Shown here: positions 20,550 through 29,322 of the stretch, piece after piece
How positions within the stretch are numbered: position 1 is the stretch's first letter
Layout: each line of letters starts with the position of its first letter
Assembly: GCF_019966535.1 (NCBI RefSeq)
Contig: NZ_JAIMID010000029.1
Coordinates: 1 to 52,819 of the forward strand
Source of the DNA: Mesobacterium pallidum
GTDB lineage: Bacteria; Pseudomonadota; Alphaproteobacteria; Rhodobacterales; Rhodobacteraceae
Reading direction: 5' to 3'
DNA length: 52,819 nt
Translations under genes and position numbers: made by a program
Notes under the pieces: generated by a model
Database searches by the model: none
Seen by the model: only the letters and a program-made list of their open reading frames with translations
Told to the model about the DNA's origin: nothing

Positions 20550-21857
20550 TCAGACGAAGCGGTTGACGTAGTTCTCCAGCCGCTCCTGACGGCCCGAGCG
20601 CGGCTCAGGTTTGATCCCCTCGCTCAGCACCCGCGCCTGGATGGTCGCGAGATCGCTGCCAAGCATGGCCTGCGCCTCGGGCGTCTCCCAGCCGGCATAG
20701 CGCGCCTTCAGCGCATCCTCGAGACCGCCGTCCTCGATCATCGCCGCCGCCGCCTTCAGGCCGCGCGCGCAGATGTCCATGCCGCCCACATGCCCCGCCA
20801 CGAGGTCCACGGCGTCCAGCGACTGGCGCCGCAGCTTGGCGTCGAAGTTGGTGCCGCCGGTGCCAAGGCCCCCGGCTTTCAGGATGTGGTAATAGGCCAG
20901 CGCGACCTCGGGGACGTTGTTCGGGAACTGGTCCGTGTCCCAGCCCGACTGGTAGTCGTTCCGGTTCATGTCGATCGAGCCCAGCATGCCCTCGGCCGCC
21001 GCCACGGCGATCTCGTGCTCGAACGAATGCCCGGCCAGGATCGCGTGCCCCTGTTCGAGGTTCAGCTTGACCTCGTTCTCCAGCCCGTACTTGCGCAGGA
21101 ACCCGATACAGGTCGCCGCGTCGTAATCGTACTGGTGCTTGGAGGGCTCCTGCGGCTTGGGCTCGACCAGGATCGTGCCCTTGAAGCCGATCTTGTGCTT
21201 GTAATCCACGACCATGTTCAGGAACCGGCCCATGTGGTCCAGCTCCTGGTTCAGGTCGGTGTTCAGCAGGGTCTCATAGCCCTCGCGGCCGCCCCAGAGC
21301 ACGTAGTTCTGGCCGCCCAGCTTGTGGGTCGCATCCATGCAGCCCTTCACGGTCGCGGCGGCCCAGGCAAAGACCTCGGGGTCGGGGTTGGTGGACGCAC
21401 CCGACATCCAGCGGCGGTGGCTGAACATGTTCGCCGTGCCCCACAGGCAGCCGGTCCCGGTGCCCTCGGCCTTTTCACCCATGTAGTCGGTGATCTCTTC
21501 GAGCGTCTTCAGGTTGCCCGCGAAATCGGCCTGTTCGGGTCTGATATCGGCGTCGTGCCAGCAGTAGAACGGCTGGCCCAGGATCTCGAACAGCTCGAAG
21601 GCGACGTCGGCCTTCAACTTGGCGCGGCCCATGTCGTCCTGCGGATGCCAGGGGCGGATGAAAGTCTGCCCGCCGAAGGGATCGCCGCCTTCCCAGGCAA
21701 AGCTGTGCCACCAGGCCACGGCGAAGCGCAGGTGGTCCTCCATCCGCTTGCCCAGGATCACCTCGTCGGGATTGTAGTGCTTGTAGGCCAGCTCGTTCGT
21801 GCTGTCCGGGCCCTCGTACCGTACAGGGGCGATCCCATCAAAAAATCCGGTCGTCAT
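20550..21857 (-). CDS. xylA: Xylose isomerase
   Basis: The 435-residue product converts D-xylose to D-xylulose in the cytosol using two divalent metal ions. It has the class II length and motifs: AWWHSFAWEGGDPFGG (48-63), YCWHDADI with the ring-opening His101 and Asp104, VEPKPQEPSKHQYDYD for metal and substrate binding, and a GGTNFDAK segment near the C-terminus. It is the last gene of the xylF-xylH-ATPase-xylA operon and overlaps the ATPase stop by ATGA, so translation is probably coupled. No xylB (xylulokinase) follows, which is unusual for such operons. Confidence 0.97.
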   Translation of the reverse strand: MTTGFFDGIAPVRYEGPDSTNELAYKHYNPDEVILGKRMEDHLRFAVAWWHSFAWEGGDPFGGQTFIRPWHPQDDMGRAKLKADVAFELFEILGQPFYCWHDADIRPEQADFAGNLKTLEEITDYMGEKAEGTGTGCLWGTANMFSHRRWMSGASTNPDPEVFAWAAATVKGCMDATHKLGGQNYVLWGGREGYETLLNTDLNQELDHMGRFLNMVVDYKHKIGFKGTILVEPKPQEPSKHQYDYDAATCIGFLRKYGLENEVKLNLEQGHAILAGHSFEHEIAVAAAEGMLGSIDMNRNDYQSGWDTDQFPNNVPEVALAYYHILKAGGLGTGGTNFDAKLRRQSLDAVDLVAGHVGGMDICARGLKAAAAMIEDGGLEDALKARYAGWETPEAQAMLGSDLATIQARVLSEGIKPEPRSGRQERLENYVNRFV

Positions 21858-22654
21858 GCAGTCTCCGTTTCCCCGGGTTTCTTGCCCAGGATGATCATGC
21901 CCAGCAGGTCGTCATCGGTGACATCGGGGATGTTCACCGTGCCGACCAGCTGGCCGTTCTTCATCACGCTGGCCCGGTCGCACAGCTTCATCACCGCGTG
22001 GACATCGTGGTCGATCAGGAAGATCCCGATGCCCTGCGCCTTGAGCTGCTGGATCAGCTCGGCCACCATCTGCGTCTCGTGCGGCCCCAGCGCGGCGGTG
22101 GGTTCATCCATGATCAGGATGCGCGCGTTGAAATAGACCGCGCGGGCGATGGCCACCGACTGGCGCTGCCCGCCCGACAGGGCCGACACCGGGTCGTTGA
22201 ACTTCTTGAAGTTCGGGTTGAGCCGACCCATGATCTTGCGGCACTCGGCCTCCATCGCGGCATCGTTCACAAGACCCGTGCCGGTGACGATCTCGCGCCC
22301 CAGGAACAGGTTCGACGCCGCGTCGAGGTTATCGGCCAGCGCGAGCGTCTGGTAGATCGTCTCGATATTGTGGCTGCGGGCGTCGCGCGGGTTGGTGATC
22401 TCGACCTTCTCGCCGTTGATGCGGATTTCGCCGCTGTCCATCTTGTAGGCGCCCGAAAGCACCTTGATCAGGGTCGATTTGCCGGCGCCGTTGTGGCCCA
22501 GCAGGCCCACGACTTCGCCGGGATAAAGGTCGACCGAGACATCGTCGACCGCCCGGACCCCGCCGAAGCTGATCGAGATGTTCTTCATCTCGACCATCGG
22601 CGTTTCGCCGGCGGCGCGGCGCTCGGCCGGGCTGCGGTTGGTTGCGTCGCTCAT
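21854..22654 (-). CDS. xylG: Sugar ABC transporter ATP-binding protein (xylose type)
   Basis: The 266-residue ATPase powers sugar import together with the neighbouring permease and binding protein. Walker A is GHNGAGKST, the signature is LSGGQRQ, Walker B is ILIMDEPTAAL, and the switch His lies in LIDHDVHAV. It has only one ABC domain, whereas E. coli XylG has two fused domains and about 513 residues; this matches the FrcA-like single-domain form common in alphaproteobacteria, which would act as a homodimer. The start at 22654 (MSDATNRS) has a GAGGGGGG-type site upstream. The gene symbol is given by context. Confidence 0.9.
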   Translation of the reverse strand: MSDATNRSPAERRAAGETPMVEMKNISISFGGVRAVDDVSVDLYPGEVVGLLGHNGAGKSTLIKVLSGAYKMDSGEIRINGEKVEITNPRDARSHNIETIYQTLALADNLDAASNLFLGREIVTGTGLVNDAAMEAECRKIMGRLNPNFKKFNDPVSALSGGQRQSVAIARAVYFNARILIMDEPTAALGPHETQMVAELIQQLKAQGIGIFLIDHDVHAVMKLCDRASVMKNGQLVGTVNIPDVTDDDLLGMIILGKKPGETETA

Positions 22655-22667
22655 CACTTGACCCCCC

Positions 22668-23966
22668 TCACTTCGCGCCCAGGCGCTTGCGGTAGACGAT
22701 GTCGATCCAGACCGCGGCCACCAGGACCGTGCCGACGACAATGTTCTGGAACGGGGCATCCACGCCGACCATGGCCATGCCAGATTGCAGCGACTGCATG
22801 ATCAGCGCGCCCAGGATGGCGCCATAGATCGTGCCCGCGCCGCCCGACAGCGCCGTGCCGCCGATGACGGCGGCGGCGATCACGCGCAGCTCGTCCAGCG
22901 TGCCGATGTCGTTCGAATGGTTGGCCAGCCGGGCCGAGGCGACCACGGCCGAGAGCGCGCAGAGGAAGCCCATCAGCGCGAAGACCTTGACCGTCAGCAG
23001 GCGGGTGTTGATGCCCGACAGCTCGGCCGCATCCGGGTTGCCGCCGGTGGCAAAGATGTAGCGCCCCAGCCGCGTGCGCCGCGCGATCACGGTCATCACG
23101 ATGGCGACGGCGATCAGGATCAGCGCCGAGATCGGCAGGCCATGGGTGGCGATGAACCCCTCGGGCATCACCTCGCCTCGCGCCTCGAACATCCGCTCGA
23201 GCCGTGGCGTCGGGATCTCGTAGGCGTTCAGCGTGGCAATGTAGCCCAGGATGGCAATGGCCACGATCCCGGCCATGGTGACCTCGGCCCAGACCGGCTT
23301 GACCGGGAAATCATGCGCCACCTTGGCGCGCCGGGCATTCCACAGCGCGTAAAGCGCCAGGGCGACGAAGACCAGGCCCAGGATCCAGCTCCAGCTGGCG
23401 CCCAGCACGCCGTTGGTGCCGCCGAACTTGAGGAAATTCGCGTCCAGCGGACCCTTGGTCTGACCGCTGGTCAGGTACCAGGCCACGTTGCGCCAGACGA
23501 GGAACCCGCCCAGCGTCACGATGAAGGCGGGGATGGTCAGGTAGCCGACCATCCAGCCCTGGAAGGCCCCGATGAGGGTGCCGATGCCAAGACCCACGAT
23601 GATCGTGATGATCCAGGTCGCCGGGTGGTTCAGGCCCAGCCCCATCATGTTCGGCAGGATCTCGGTCTGGGTCATCGCCATGACCGCCGAACAGGTCGCC
23701 AGCAGCGCGCCCACCGACAGGTCGATGTGGCGCGTGACGATGACAAAGACCATGCCCGAGGCCATGATGCCCACCGACACCGTCTGGACGGTCAGGTTGA
23801 AGATGTTGCGCGGCGTCAGGAAACGACCATCGGTGATGATGTTGAAGCCGATACAGAGAATGATGAAGGCGCCGATCATGCCCAGCAGACGGGTGTCCAG
23901 TTCCAGCGTTCGGAAGAGGTCACGCCCGGTCTTGGCGGGCTGCGGCGAAGAGGTCGTGTCGGTCAC
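22668..23966 (-). CDS. xylH: Xylose-type ABC transporter permease
   Basis: The 432-residue integral membrane protein has about ten or more hydrophobic segments and belongs to the ribose/xylose permease family (BPD_transp_2). The first membrane segment is near residues 28-48 (LLGMIGAFIILCIGFNII), and RHIDLSVGALLA and GNPDAAELSGIN are typical family motifs. It starts with GTG at 23966, with GGGAGA upstream. The spacing to the ATPase gene is 13 bp and to xylF 73 bp. Its sequence is closer to XylH than to RbsC in length and in the long central loop. Substrate is inferred from xylA and the regulator. Confidence 0.93.
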   Translation of the reverse strand: MTDTTSSPQPAKTGRDLFRTLELDTRLLGMIGAFIILCIGFNIITDGRFLTPRNIFNLTVQTVSVGIMASGMVFVIVTRHIDLSVGALLATCSAVMAMTQTEILPNMMGLGLNHPATWIITIIVGLGIGTLIGAFQGWMVGYLTIPAFIVTLGGFLVWRNVAWYLTSGQTKGPLDANFLKFGGTNGVLGASWSWILGLVFVALALYALWNARRAKVAHDFPVKPVWAEVTMAGIVAIAILGYIATLNAYEIPTPRLERMFEARGEVMPEGFIATHGLPISALILIAVAIVMTVIARRTRLGRYIFATGGNPDAAELSGINTRLLTVKVFALMGFLCALSAVVASARLANHSNDIGTLDELRVIAAAVIGGTALSGGAGTIYGAILGALIMQSLQSGMAMVGVDAPFQNIVVGTVLVAAVWIDIVYRKRLGAK

Positions 23967-24003
23967 GTCCGTCTCCCGCGTCGAAGGGTGAGGGGGGGTC
24001 GGA

Positions 24004-24024
24004 GCCCCCGCGCCTGGCGGGGGC
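24004..24024 (-). promoter_or_regulatory. Intercistronic hairpin between xylF and xylH
   Basis: An 8-bp GC stem (24004-24011 with 24017-24024) lies just after the xylF stop, without a T-run. Such hairpins after binding-protein genes usually protect the upstream mRNA and limit read-through, which gives more binding protein than permease. That role is inferred. Confidence 0.6.
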
Positions 24025-24039
24025 CCCGGATGTGTCAGG

Positions 24040-25074
24040 TCAGTTGCAGGGCGCCGGGCCGTTGGTCACGCCCTGGCAGAGCGCTTCCTGGGTGATCCAG
24101 CCCGCGTCGACGACAGCCGACAGGTTGTCCTTGGTCACCGGCAGCGGCGCCAGGAACATCGAGGTCATCTCGGTCCCTGCGGGCGAAGTCCAGGCGCCTG
24201 CGCCTTCGACATCGGCCATCATGGTGCCACCGGCCAGCGCGACGGCGATCTCGCCGGCAGCGCGACCGAGGTCACGGGCGTCCTTCCAGACGCTGACGGT
24301 CTGCGTGCCCTTGGCGACGCGGTTCAGCGCGGCGTGGTCGCCGTCCTGGCCCGACACCGGGATGCCGTCCATGCCCTGCGCGGTCAGCGCAGCCACGACA
24401 CCGCCGGCGGTGCCGTCGTTCGAGGCCACGACCGCGTCGACGTTGTTGTCATTGGCGGTCAGGATCTGTTCCATGTTGCGCTGCGCGTTGGCGGGCAGCC
24501 AGCCATCGGTATAGGCTTCGCCGACGATGGTGATGGCACCGCTGTCGATCGCCGCCTGCAGGATCTCCTGCTGGCCGCCACGCAGGAAGTCCGCGTTCGG
24601 GTCGGTCGGCGAACCCTTGATCATCACGTAATTGCCTTCCGGCGCGGCCTCGAGCACGGCACGGGCCTGCATCCGGCCGACCTCGACGTTGTCGAAGGTC
24701 AGGTAGAAGGCGCGCGGGTCTTCGATCAGGCGGTCATAGGCGATGACCGGGATACCTTCGTCGGCGGCGGCCTGCACGGCCGGGCCGATGGCCTGGGTGT
24801 CCTGCGCCAGGACGATCAGCGCATCGACGCCCTGTGCGATCAGGCTTTCGATGTCCGACAGCTGCTTGGACGACGACGATTGCGCGTCGGCCGAGACGTA
24901 TTTCGCACCGGCCGCATCCAGCGCGCCGACGATGGCCGCCTCGTCCGTCTTCCAGCGCTCTTCCTGGAAGTTCGACCAGCTGACGCCCACGGTCATGCCG
25001 TGGCTTTCCGCATAGGCCATGGTGGCCGACATCGCGACGGAGGCGGCCAGAGCCACCTTGCCAAGAATTTTCAT
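24040..25074 (-). CDS. xylF: Xylose ABC transporter substrate-binding protein
   Basis: The 344-residue periplasmic protein has a signal peptide (MKILGKVALAASVAMSATMA, cleavage near AYA-ES) and the ribose/xylose-binding fold of type I periplasmic binding proteins. Family features are VGVSWSNFQEERWKTDE, DALIVLAQDTQAIGPAV, IPVIAYDRLI and VSGQDGDHAALNRV, close to E. coli XylF. It delivers sugar to the permease encoded downstream. ATG 25074 was chosen because of GGGAGGA upstream and a clean signal peptide. It heads an operon that diverges from a ROK regulator gene, so xylose-responsive repression is likely. Confidence 0.95.
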   Translation of the reverse strand: MKILGKVALAASVAMSATMAYAESHGMTVGVSWSNFQEERWKTDEAAIVGALDAAGAKYVSADAQSSSSKQLSDIESLIAQGVDALIVLAQDTQAIGPAVQAAADEGIPVIAYDRLIEDPRAFYLTFDNVEVGRMQARAVLEAAPEGNYVMIKGSPTDPNADFLRGGQQEILQAAIDSGAITIVGEAYTDGWLPANAQRNMEQILTANDNNVDAVVASNDGTAGGVVAALTAQGMDGIPVSGQDGDHAALNRVAKGTQTVSVWKDARDLGRAAGEIAVALAGGTMMADVEGAGAWTSPAGTEMTSMFLAPLPVTKDNLSAVVDAGWITQEALCQGVTNGPAPCN

Positions 25075-25191
25075 GATTTCCTCCCAATCAATGACCGCAC
25101 CTGCTTTTTCGGGCGGTTCGCAATCTCTAGCATGATTTTTTTTGCAGATCAAATTAAATCAGTTTATGGTTTCAGGCGGGAGGACAGCAAC
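25075..25191. promoter_or_regulatory. Divergent xylF / ROK-regulator promoter region
   Basis: This 117-bp gap is much more A/T-rich than its surroundings around 25130-25175 (GATTTTTTTTGCAGATC, AAATTAAATCAGTTTATGG). It should hold both divergent promoters and the operator of the ROK regulator. No perfect palindrome is visible. Ribosome sites lie at both ends. Confidence 0.6.
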
Positions 25192-26403
25192 ATGAGTGAC
25201 CAAGGGACCCCGCCGGCCCCCGACCGGCCCGAGGGTGCGCGCCAGCACGTCCTGGCCGTGATTCGCAGCGCCGGCACCATCGCCCGGACCGAGATCGCGC
25301 AGGCCGCCGGTCTCAGCCCCGCCACGGTGACCGCGCATACCTCCGATCTCCTCCGCGCCGGGCTGATCGAAGAGCGGACCTCCCCCGCCGGCACCGAGAC
25401 CGGCCGCAGGGGACGCCCCCGCGTCGCGCTGGGGATTCGCGGCGACGCGCATCTGCTGGCCGGCATCAAGGTGGCCCATGACACGATCTCGGTCGTGCTC
25501 AACGATTTCGCCGGCCAGGCCATCGGCGGGCTCGAGCTGCCGATCCCGGCGGGCGCGCTCGAGACCTCTGTGCTCTGCGACGCGATTTCCGACGCGCTGG
25601 CGCGGGTCTGTGCCGAGGCGGGGCTCGCCCGGTCGCAGATCTCGGGCCTCGGGGTCGGCATGGCGGGCCTCGTCGATGCGCGGCGCAACTGGGTCTACTG
25701 GTCGCCCTCGCTGGCGACGCGCAACATCGACCTCGGCACGCTCCTGTCACAGCGGCTGGGCTGCGCGGTCTTCGTCGACAACGACGCCAACGTGGTCGCC
25801 AAGGCCGAACAGATCCTCGGCGAGGGGCGCGGCCTGCGCGACTTCATCGTGGTGACGATCGAACGCGGCGTCGGCATGGGCATCGTGCTGAACAACCGCA
25901 TCCACCGCGGCGCGCGCGGCTGCGGCGCCGAGCTGGGGCACACCAAGGTGCAGATAGACGGCGCCCTGTGTCGCTGCGGCCAGCGCGGCTGCCTCGAGGC
26001 CTATGTCGGCGATTACGCCCTGCTGCGCGAGGCCAGCAGCATCGGCGCGGAATTCACCAACCTGGCCGGGATGCACGCCGCCGCCCAGGCCGGCAACGTC
26101 ACCGCCCGCTCGATCTTCGACCGCGCCGGGCGGATGTTCGCCCTGGGCCTGTCGAACGTCATCGACATCTTCGACCCCGCGCTCGTGATCCTGGCCGGGC
26201 GCCGCTTCGACTACGATTACCTCACGACAGAGACGGTTCTGGACCAGGCCAACGCCTTTTCCCTGCAAGCCGAGGTACAGCCCCTGCCCGAGCTGCGCGT
26301 GCACCGCTGGGGCGACCTGATGTGGGCCCAGGGCGCCGCCGCCCATGCCATCGACGAGGTCGCGCGCCTGTCTCTTGCAAGGCTTGATCCCAATGCGGCC
26401 TAG
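25192..26403 (+). CDS. xylR: ROK-family transcriptional regulator of the xylose operon
   Basis: The 403-residue protein has an N-terminal helix-turn-helix (about 32-60, EIAQAAGLSPATVTAHTSDL) joined to a ROK sugar-binding domain. The ROK zinc site is visible as GAELGHTKV (His250) and CRCGQRGCLE (Cys260, 262, 267). DVDGT-like kinase residues are replaced by DNDAN, as usual in ROK regulators. Divergence from xylF indicates a repressor relieved by xylose, in the style of Bacillus-type XylR. A GGGAGGA site precedes ATG 25192. It overlaps the next gene by 11 bp. Confidence 0.9.
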   Translation: MSDQGTPPAPDRPEGARQHVLAVIRSAGTIARTEIAQAAGLSPATVTAHTSDLLRAGLIEERTSPAGTETGRRGRPRVALGIRGDAHLLAGIKVAHDTISVVLNDFAGQAIGGLELPIPAGALETSVLCDAISDALARVCAEAGLARSQISGLGVGMAGLVDARRNWVYWSPSLATRNIDLGTLLSQRLGCAVFVDNDANVVAKAEQILGEGRGLRDFIVVTIERGVGMGIVLNNRIHRGARGCGAELGHTKVQIDGALCRCGQRGCLEAYVGDYALLREASSIGAEFTNLAGMHAAAQAGNVTARSIFDRAGRMFALGLSNVIDIFDPALVILAGRRFDYDYLTTETVLDQANAFSLQAEVQPLPELRVHRWGDLMWAQGAAAHAIDEVARLSLARLDPNAA

Positions 26404-27895
26404 TTTCCTCCTCTGCCTGCTCGCCGCGTCCCCTCTTGCGGCCGAGCCCCGCTTCACCCCCCGCCCCCTGCCCGAGCATATCTATTCCGGCGGGTGGGAG
26501 CATTTCGTCGGAGGCGGCCTCGCCGTCTTCGACTGTGACGGCGATGATTTCCCCGAGATGCTGGCCGCCGGCGGCACCGCCCCCGCGACGCTCTTCCGCA
26601 ACCGCACCGAAGGCCCCGGCGCGCTGCTCGCGTTCGAGGCCGAAGCGACCGATTGGACCGGCCTCACCGGCGCCTATCCGCTCGACATCGACGGCGACGG
26701 GGTTCTCGACCTCGCCCTCCTGCGCGTCGGCCCCGACCGGCTCATGAAGGGCGGGCCGGATTGCAGCTTCACCGACATGGACATCGGGTTCGACAGCGGC
26801 GACCACTGGACGACCGCCTTCTCGGCCACATGGGAGGCCGGGCAAAGCCTGCCCACCCTCGCCTTCGGCACCTACGTGGACAGAACCGACCCGAACGGCC
26901 CGTTCGAGGCCTGCGACGACACCCTGCTCTACCGTCCGGCCGGCGACCGCTACGGCCCGCCCGAACGGCTGACGCCCGGCTTCTGCGCCCTCTCGATGCT
27001 CTTCTCCGACTGGTCCCGCTCGGGCCGTGCCGACCTGCGGGTGTCGAACGACCGCCATTACTACGTGCGCGGCGGCGAGGAACAGATGTGGGCGATGGAG
27101 GATACGCCCCGCCTCTACACGTCCGAAGACGGCTGGCGCAGCTACAAGCTCTGGGGCATGGGCATCGCCTCGCGCGACGTGACCGGCGACGGCTACCCCG
27201 ACGTCTACCTGACGTCGATGGGCGACCAGAAATTCCAGACCTTCGAGCCCTCGACCAACGGCCCCACCTGGGCCGACGCCACCTTTGAGCGCGGCACCAC
27301 GGCGCACCGCCCCTACATGGGCGGCGACGGCCGCCCCTCGACCGGCTGGCACGCCCAGTTCGGCGACGTGGACAACGACGGGCGCGACGACATCTTCGTC
27401 GCCAAGGGCAACGTGGAACAGATGCCCGACGCGGCGATGGACGACCCCAACAACCTGCTGATGCAGCAGCCCTATGGCGGCTTCAGCGAAGCGGGCGCCA
27501 CCGCCGGCATCGCTTCCCTCGCCCGCGGCCGCGGCGCGGCGCTCTCGGACCTCAACCACGACGGCCGCCTCGACCTCGCCGTGGTCAACCGCCGCGCGCC
27601 GATGGAGCTGTGGGAAAACGTCTCTGATACGGGGCAATTCGTCTCTCTCCGCGTCACGGTCCCCGCCCCCAACACGCAAGCCATCGGCGCCTTCGTGGAA
27701 CTCGAAACCGACACCACCCGCCAGGTCCGCGAGATCACCGTGGGCGGAGGCCACGCCGGCGGCCAGTCCCTCCCTGTCCATTTCGGGATCGGAGACGCCC
27801 CCTCGGCCCGCGCCCGTCTCCTCCTGCCCGGCGCCCCCCCCGGCCCCTGGCAGGAAATCCCGGCAAACACGGAGGTCACCCTTCGGGCAAAGTGA
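26393..27895 (+). CDS. Secreted FG-GAP/VCBS repeat protein with UnbV-like C-terminus (CRTAC1-type)
   Basis: The 500-residue protein begins with a signal peptide (MRPSFLLCLLAASPLAA). It has five calcium-type FG-GAP motifs: DCDGDDFPEML, DIDGDGVLDLALL, DVTGDGYPDVYL, DVDNDGRDDIFV and DLNHDGRLDLAVV. These build a beta-propeller. The C-terminal part (about 415-500, QAIGAFVELETDTTRQVREI ... HFGIGDA) resembles the ASPIC/UnbV domain. It starts inside the end of the ROK gene, so the two may be co-transcribed. The biochemical role of this family is unknown; proteins of this kind are often found near cytochrome c peroxidases, and one lies next door here on the other strand. Confidence 0.85.
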   Translation: MRPSFLLCLLAASPLAAEPRFTPRPLPEHIYSGGWEHFVGGGLAVFDCDGDDFPEMLAAGGTAPATLFRNRTEGPGALLAFEAEATDWTGLTGAYPLDIDGDGVLDLALLRVGPDRLMKGGPDCSFTDMDIGFDSGDHWTTAFSATWEAGQSLPTLAFGTYVDRTDPNGPFEACDDTLLYRPAGDRYGPPERLTPGFCALSMLFSDWSRSGRADLRVSNDRHYYVRGGEEQMWAMEDTPRLYTSEDGWRSYKLWGMGIASRDVTGDGYPDVYLTSMGDQKFQTFEPSTNGPTWADATFERGTTAHRPYMGGDGRPSTGWHAQFGDVDNDGRDDIFVAKGNVEQMPDAAMDDPNNLLMQQPYGGFSEAGATAGIASLARGRGAALSDLNHDGRLDLAVVNRRAPMELWENVSDTGQFVSLRVTVPAPNTQAIGAFVELETDTTRQVREITVGGGHAGGQSLPVHFGIGDAPSARARLLLPGAPPGPWQEIPANTEVTLRAK

Positions 27896-27904
27896 CCCCT
27901 CCCC

Positions 27905-27999
27905 CTTTCATTATTCCACAAATACTCACTTCGACGCGGGCCAAGGGGCGCAGGCCCCCGGGCCCTGCCCCCTGCCCTTTCATATTTCCCCAAATATGC
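27905..27999. repeat. Two imperfect CTTTCATATTTCCCCAAATAT repeats between convergent genes
   Basis: The 140-bp gap between convergent genes holds two related A/T-rich elements, at 27905-27927 (CTTTCATTATTCCACAAATA) and 27977-27999 (CTTTCATATTTCCCCAAATA), separated by G/C-rich sequence. They look like a dispersed intergenic element. No clear hairpin terminator is seen. Confidence 0.5.
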
Positions 28000-28035
28000 A
28001 GATCCGCCCGCTGCAACGGGCGCAACGCCCGACGC

Positions 28036-29322
28036 TCAGCGATCCACCGGCAAACCGCTCGGCACCGCCTCGGGCACGCCCAGGTCGCCCGTCCCCTGCC
28101 GCACATCGGTGAGGGCATGCAGGAAGGCAAGGATCTTCCCCACCTCCCCGTCGCTCAAGGACACCGGCGCCAACGCGTTGGCATCGGCAATCGCCGTGAC
28201 CTCGGCCGGGTCGTCGAGGATCGTCCAATCCTCCACCGGCATCCCCACCAGCGCCACCTGCCCCCGGTCGTAGCCCATCAGCCCCGCCACCGGGTCGAGG
28301 TGATGCCGCACGACCCCTTCCAGCGTCGCATAGGCCCCCGAATGCCCGTAGGGCGCGGTCAGCGCCACGTTGCGCAAGCTGGGTGTACGAAAGGCAAAGG
28401 CGTCCCCCGGATCGCCGGTCACGCGCAGCCGCCCCTCATCGCGGTGATGCGTCTCGAACCTTGCGGATTTGCCCGGTCCCAGCTGCGGCATGGCGATGGC
28501 GTGGAAGTCGTGATCGGTCTGGAACCAGCCCGAATGACAGGCCCCGCAGCCCGCCTTGCCGTAGAACAGCTGCCGCCCCGCCTCGGCCTCCGGCTCGAGC
28601 GGCGCGCCACCGGTCATTGCGCGGTCGAAGGGGCTGTGATCGGCCCGCCATTCCACCGCGATGAAATCCGCGATCACATTGGCGATGTCGGTGAACTGCA
28701 CCTCGGCCCCCTGCCCCAGCACGGCGTCGAACCGCGCGCGGTAACCCGGGATCGCGGCAACCCGGCCCGCGATCTCGTCCCAGGCACCGCGCATGTTCGA
28801 CAGGCGCACGGACGTGGACACCGCGTTCTCGGAATAATGCCCCGCCATCTCGTCGCCCGAGAGCACGGGGAACATCGCCTGCGCCGACAGCACCGACTGG
28901 AAGCCCTCGACCATGTCCTGCCCGAGAGGCGTGCGGATGCCGTTCGGCGCGCCCTCCCAGGCCTCGAGCCGACCGTCGTGGAACATCACGCTGAATTCCG
29001 CCGCCCCGAGGTTGAAGAGCGCGGGCGCATTGCGCGGGATCCGCTCTTCGGGCGCGTTTTCAGGGTCTATCCGGCGCTCAGGGCCCAGTCCCATGCCCCC
29101 TTCGCCGATCGACAGCGCCACGCCGTCGCCGGTGCCGAATCGCGGATGGTGGCAGGAGGCGCAGGAGATATTGCGGTTGCCCGACAGGACCGGATCGTAG
29201 AAGAGCAATTGCCCCAGCTCGACCCGCGCGGGGTCGCGGTCCCGGAACTCCGGACGCGGGCCAAGGTCCTGCGCCCCGGCCGCACAGCCCCAGACCAGCA
29301 GCGCCAGGACAGCCCGTTTCAT
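28036..29322 (-). CDS. Di-haem cytochrome c peroxidase-like protein (MauG/CcpA family)
   Basis: The 428-residue protein has a signal peptide (MKRAVLALLVWGCAAGA) and two c-type haem motifs, CASCH (54-58) and CGACH (259-263), with the length and spacing of bacterial di-haem peroxidases and MauG-like enzymes. The HDGRLEAWEG, NGIRTPLGQDM and FRTPSLRNVALTAPYGHSG segments are typical of the family. It acts in the periplasm, either reducing peroxide or oxidising an unknown substrate. Its ATG overlaps the stop of the phosphohexomutase gene (ATGA), so the two are translated together, which is an odd pairing. The substrate cannot be told from sequence. Confidence 0.9.
   Translation of the reverse strand: MKRAVLALLVWGCAAGAQDLGPRPEFRDRDPARVELGQLLFYDPVLSGNRNISCASCHHPRFGTGDGVALSIGEGGMGLGPERRIDPENAPEERIPRNAPALFNLGAAEFSVMFHDGRLEAWEGAPNGIRTPLGQDMVEGFQSVLSAQAMFPVLSGDEMAGHYSENAVSTSVRLSNMRGAWDEIAGRVAAIPGYRARFDAVLGQGAEVQFTDIANVIADFIAVEWRADHSPFDRAMTGGAPLEPEAEAGRQLFYGKAGCGACHSGWFQTDHDFHAIAMPQLGPGKSARFETHHRDEGRLRVTGDPGDAFAFRTPSLRNVALTAPYGHSGAYATLEGVVRHHLDPVAGLMGYDRGQVALVGMPVEDWTILDDPAEVTAIADANALAPVSLSDGEVGKILAFLHALTDVRQGTGDLGVPEAVPSGLPVDR

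Noticed and set aside
20523..22136. A 537-residue plus-strand frame opposite xylA
   Set aside because: It lies antisense to a well-recognised xylose isomerase and has no family similarity; it is a codon-bias shadow.
24334..25191. Extending the ROK regulator upstream through the long open frame beginning at 24334
   Set aside because: The extension is antisense to xylF, and a strong ribosome site with a typical ROK N-terminus exists at ATG 25192.
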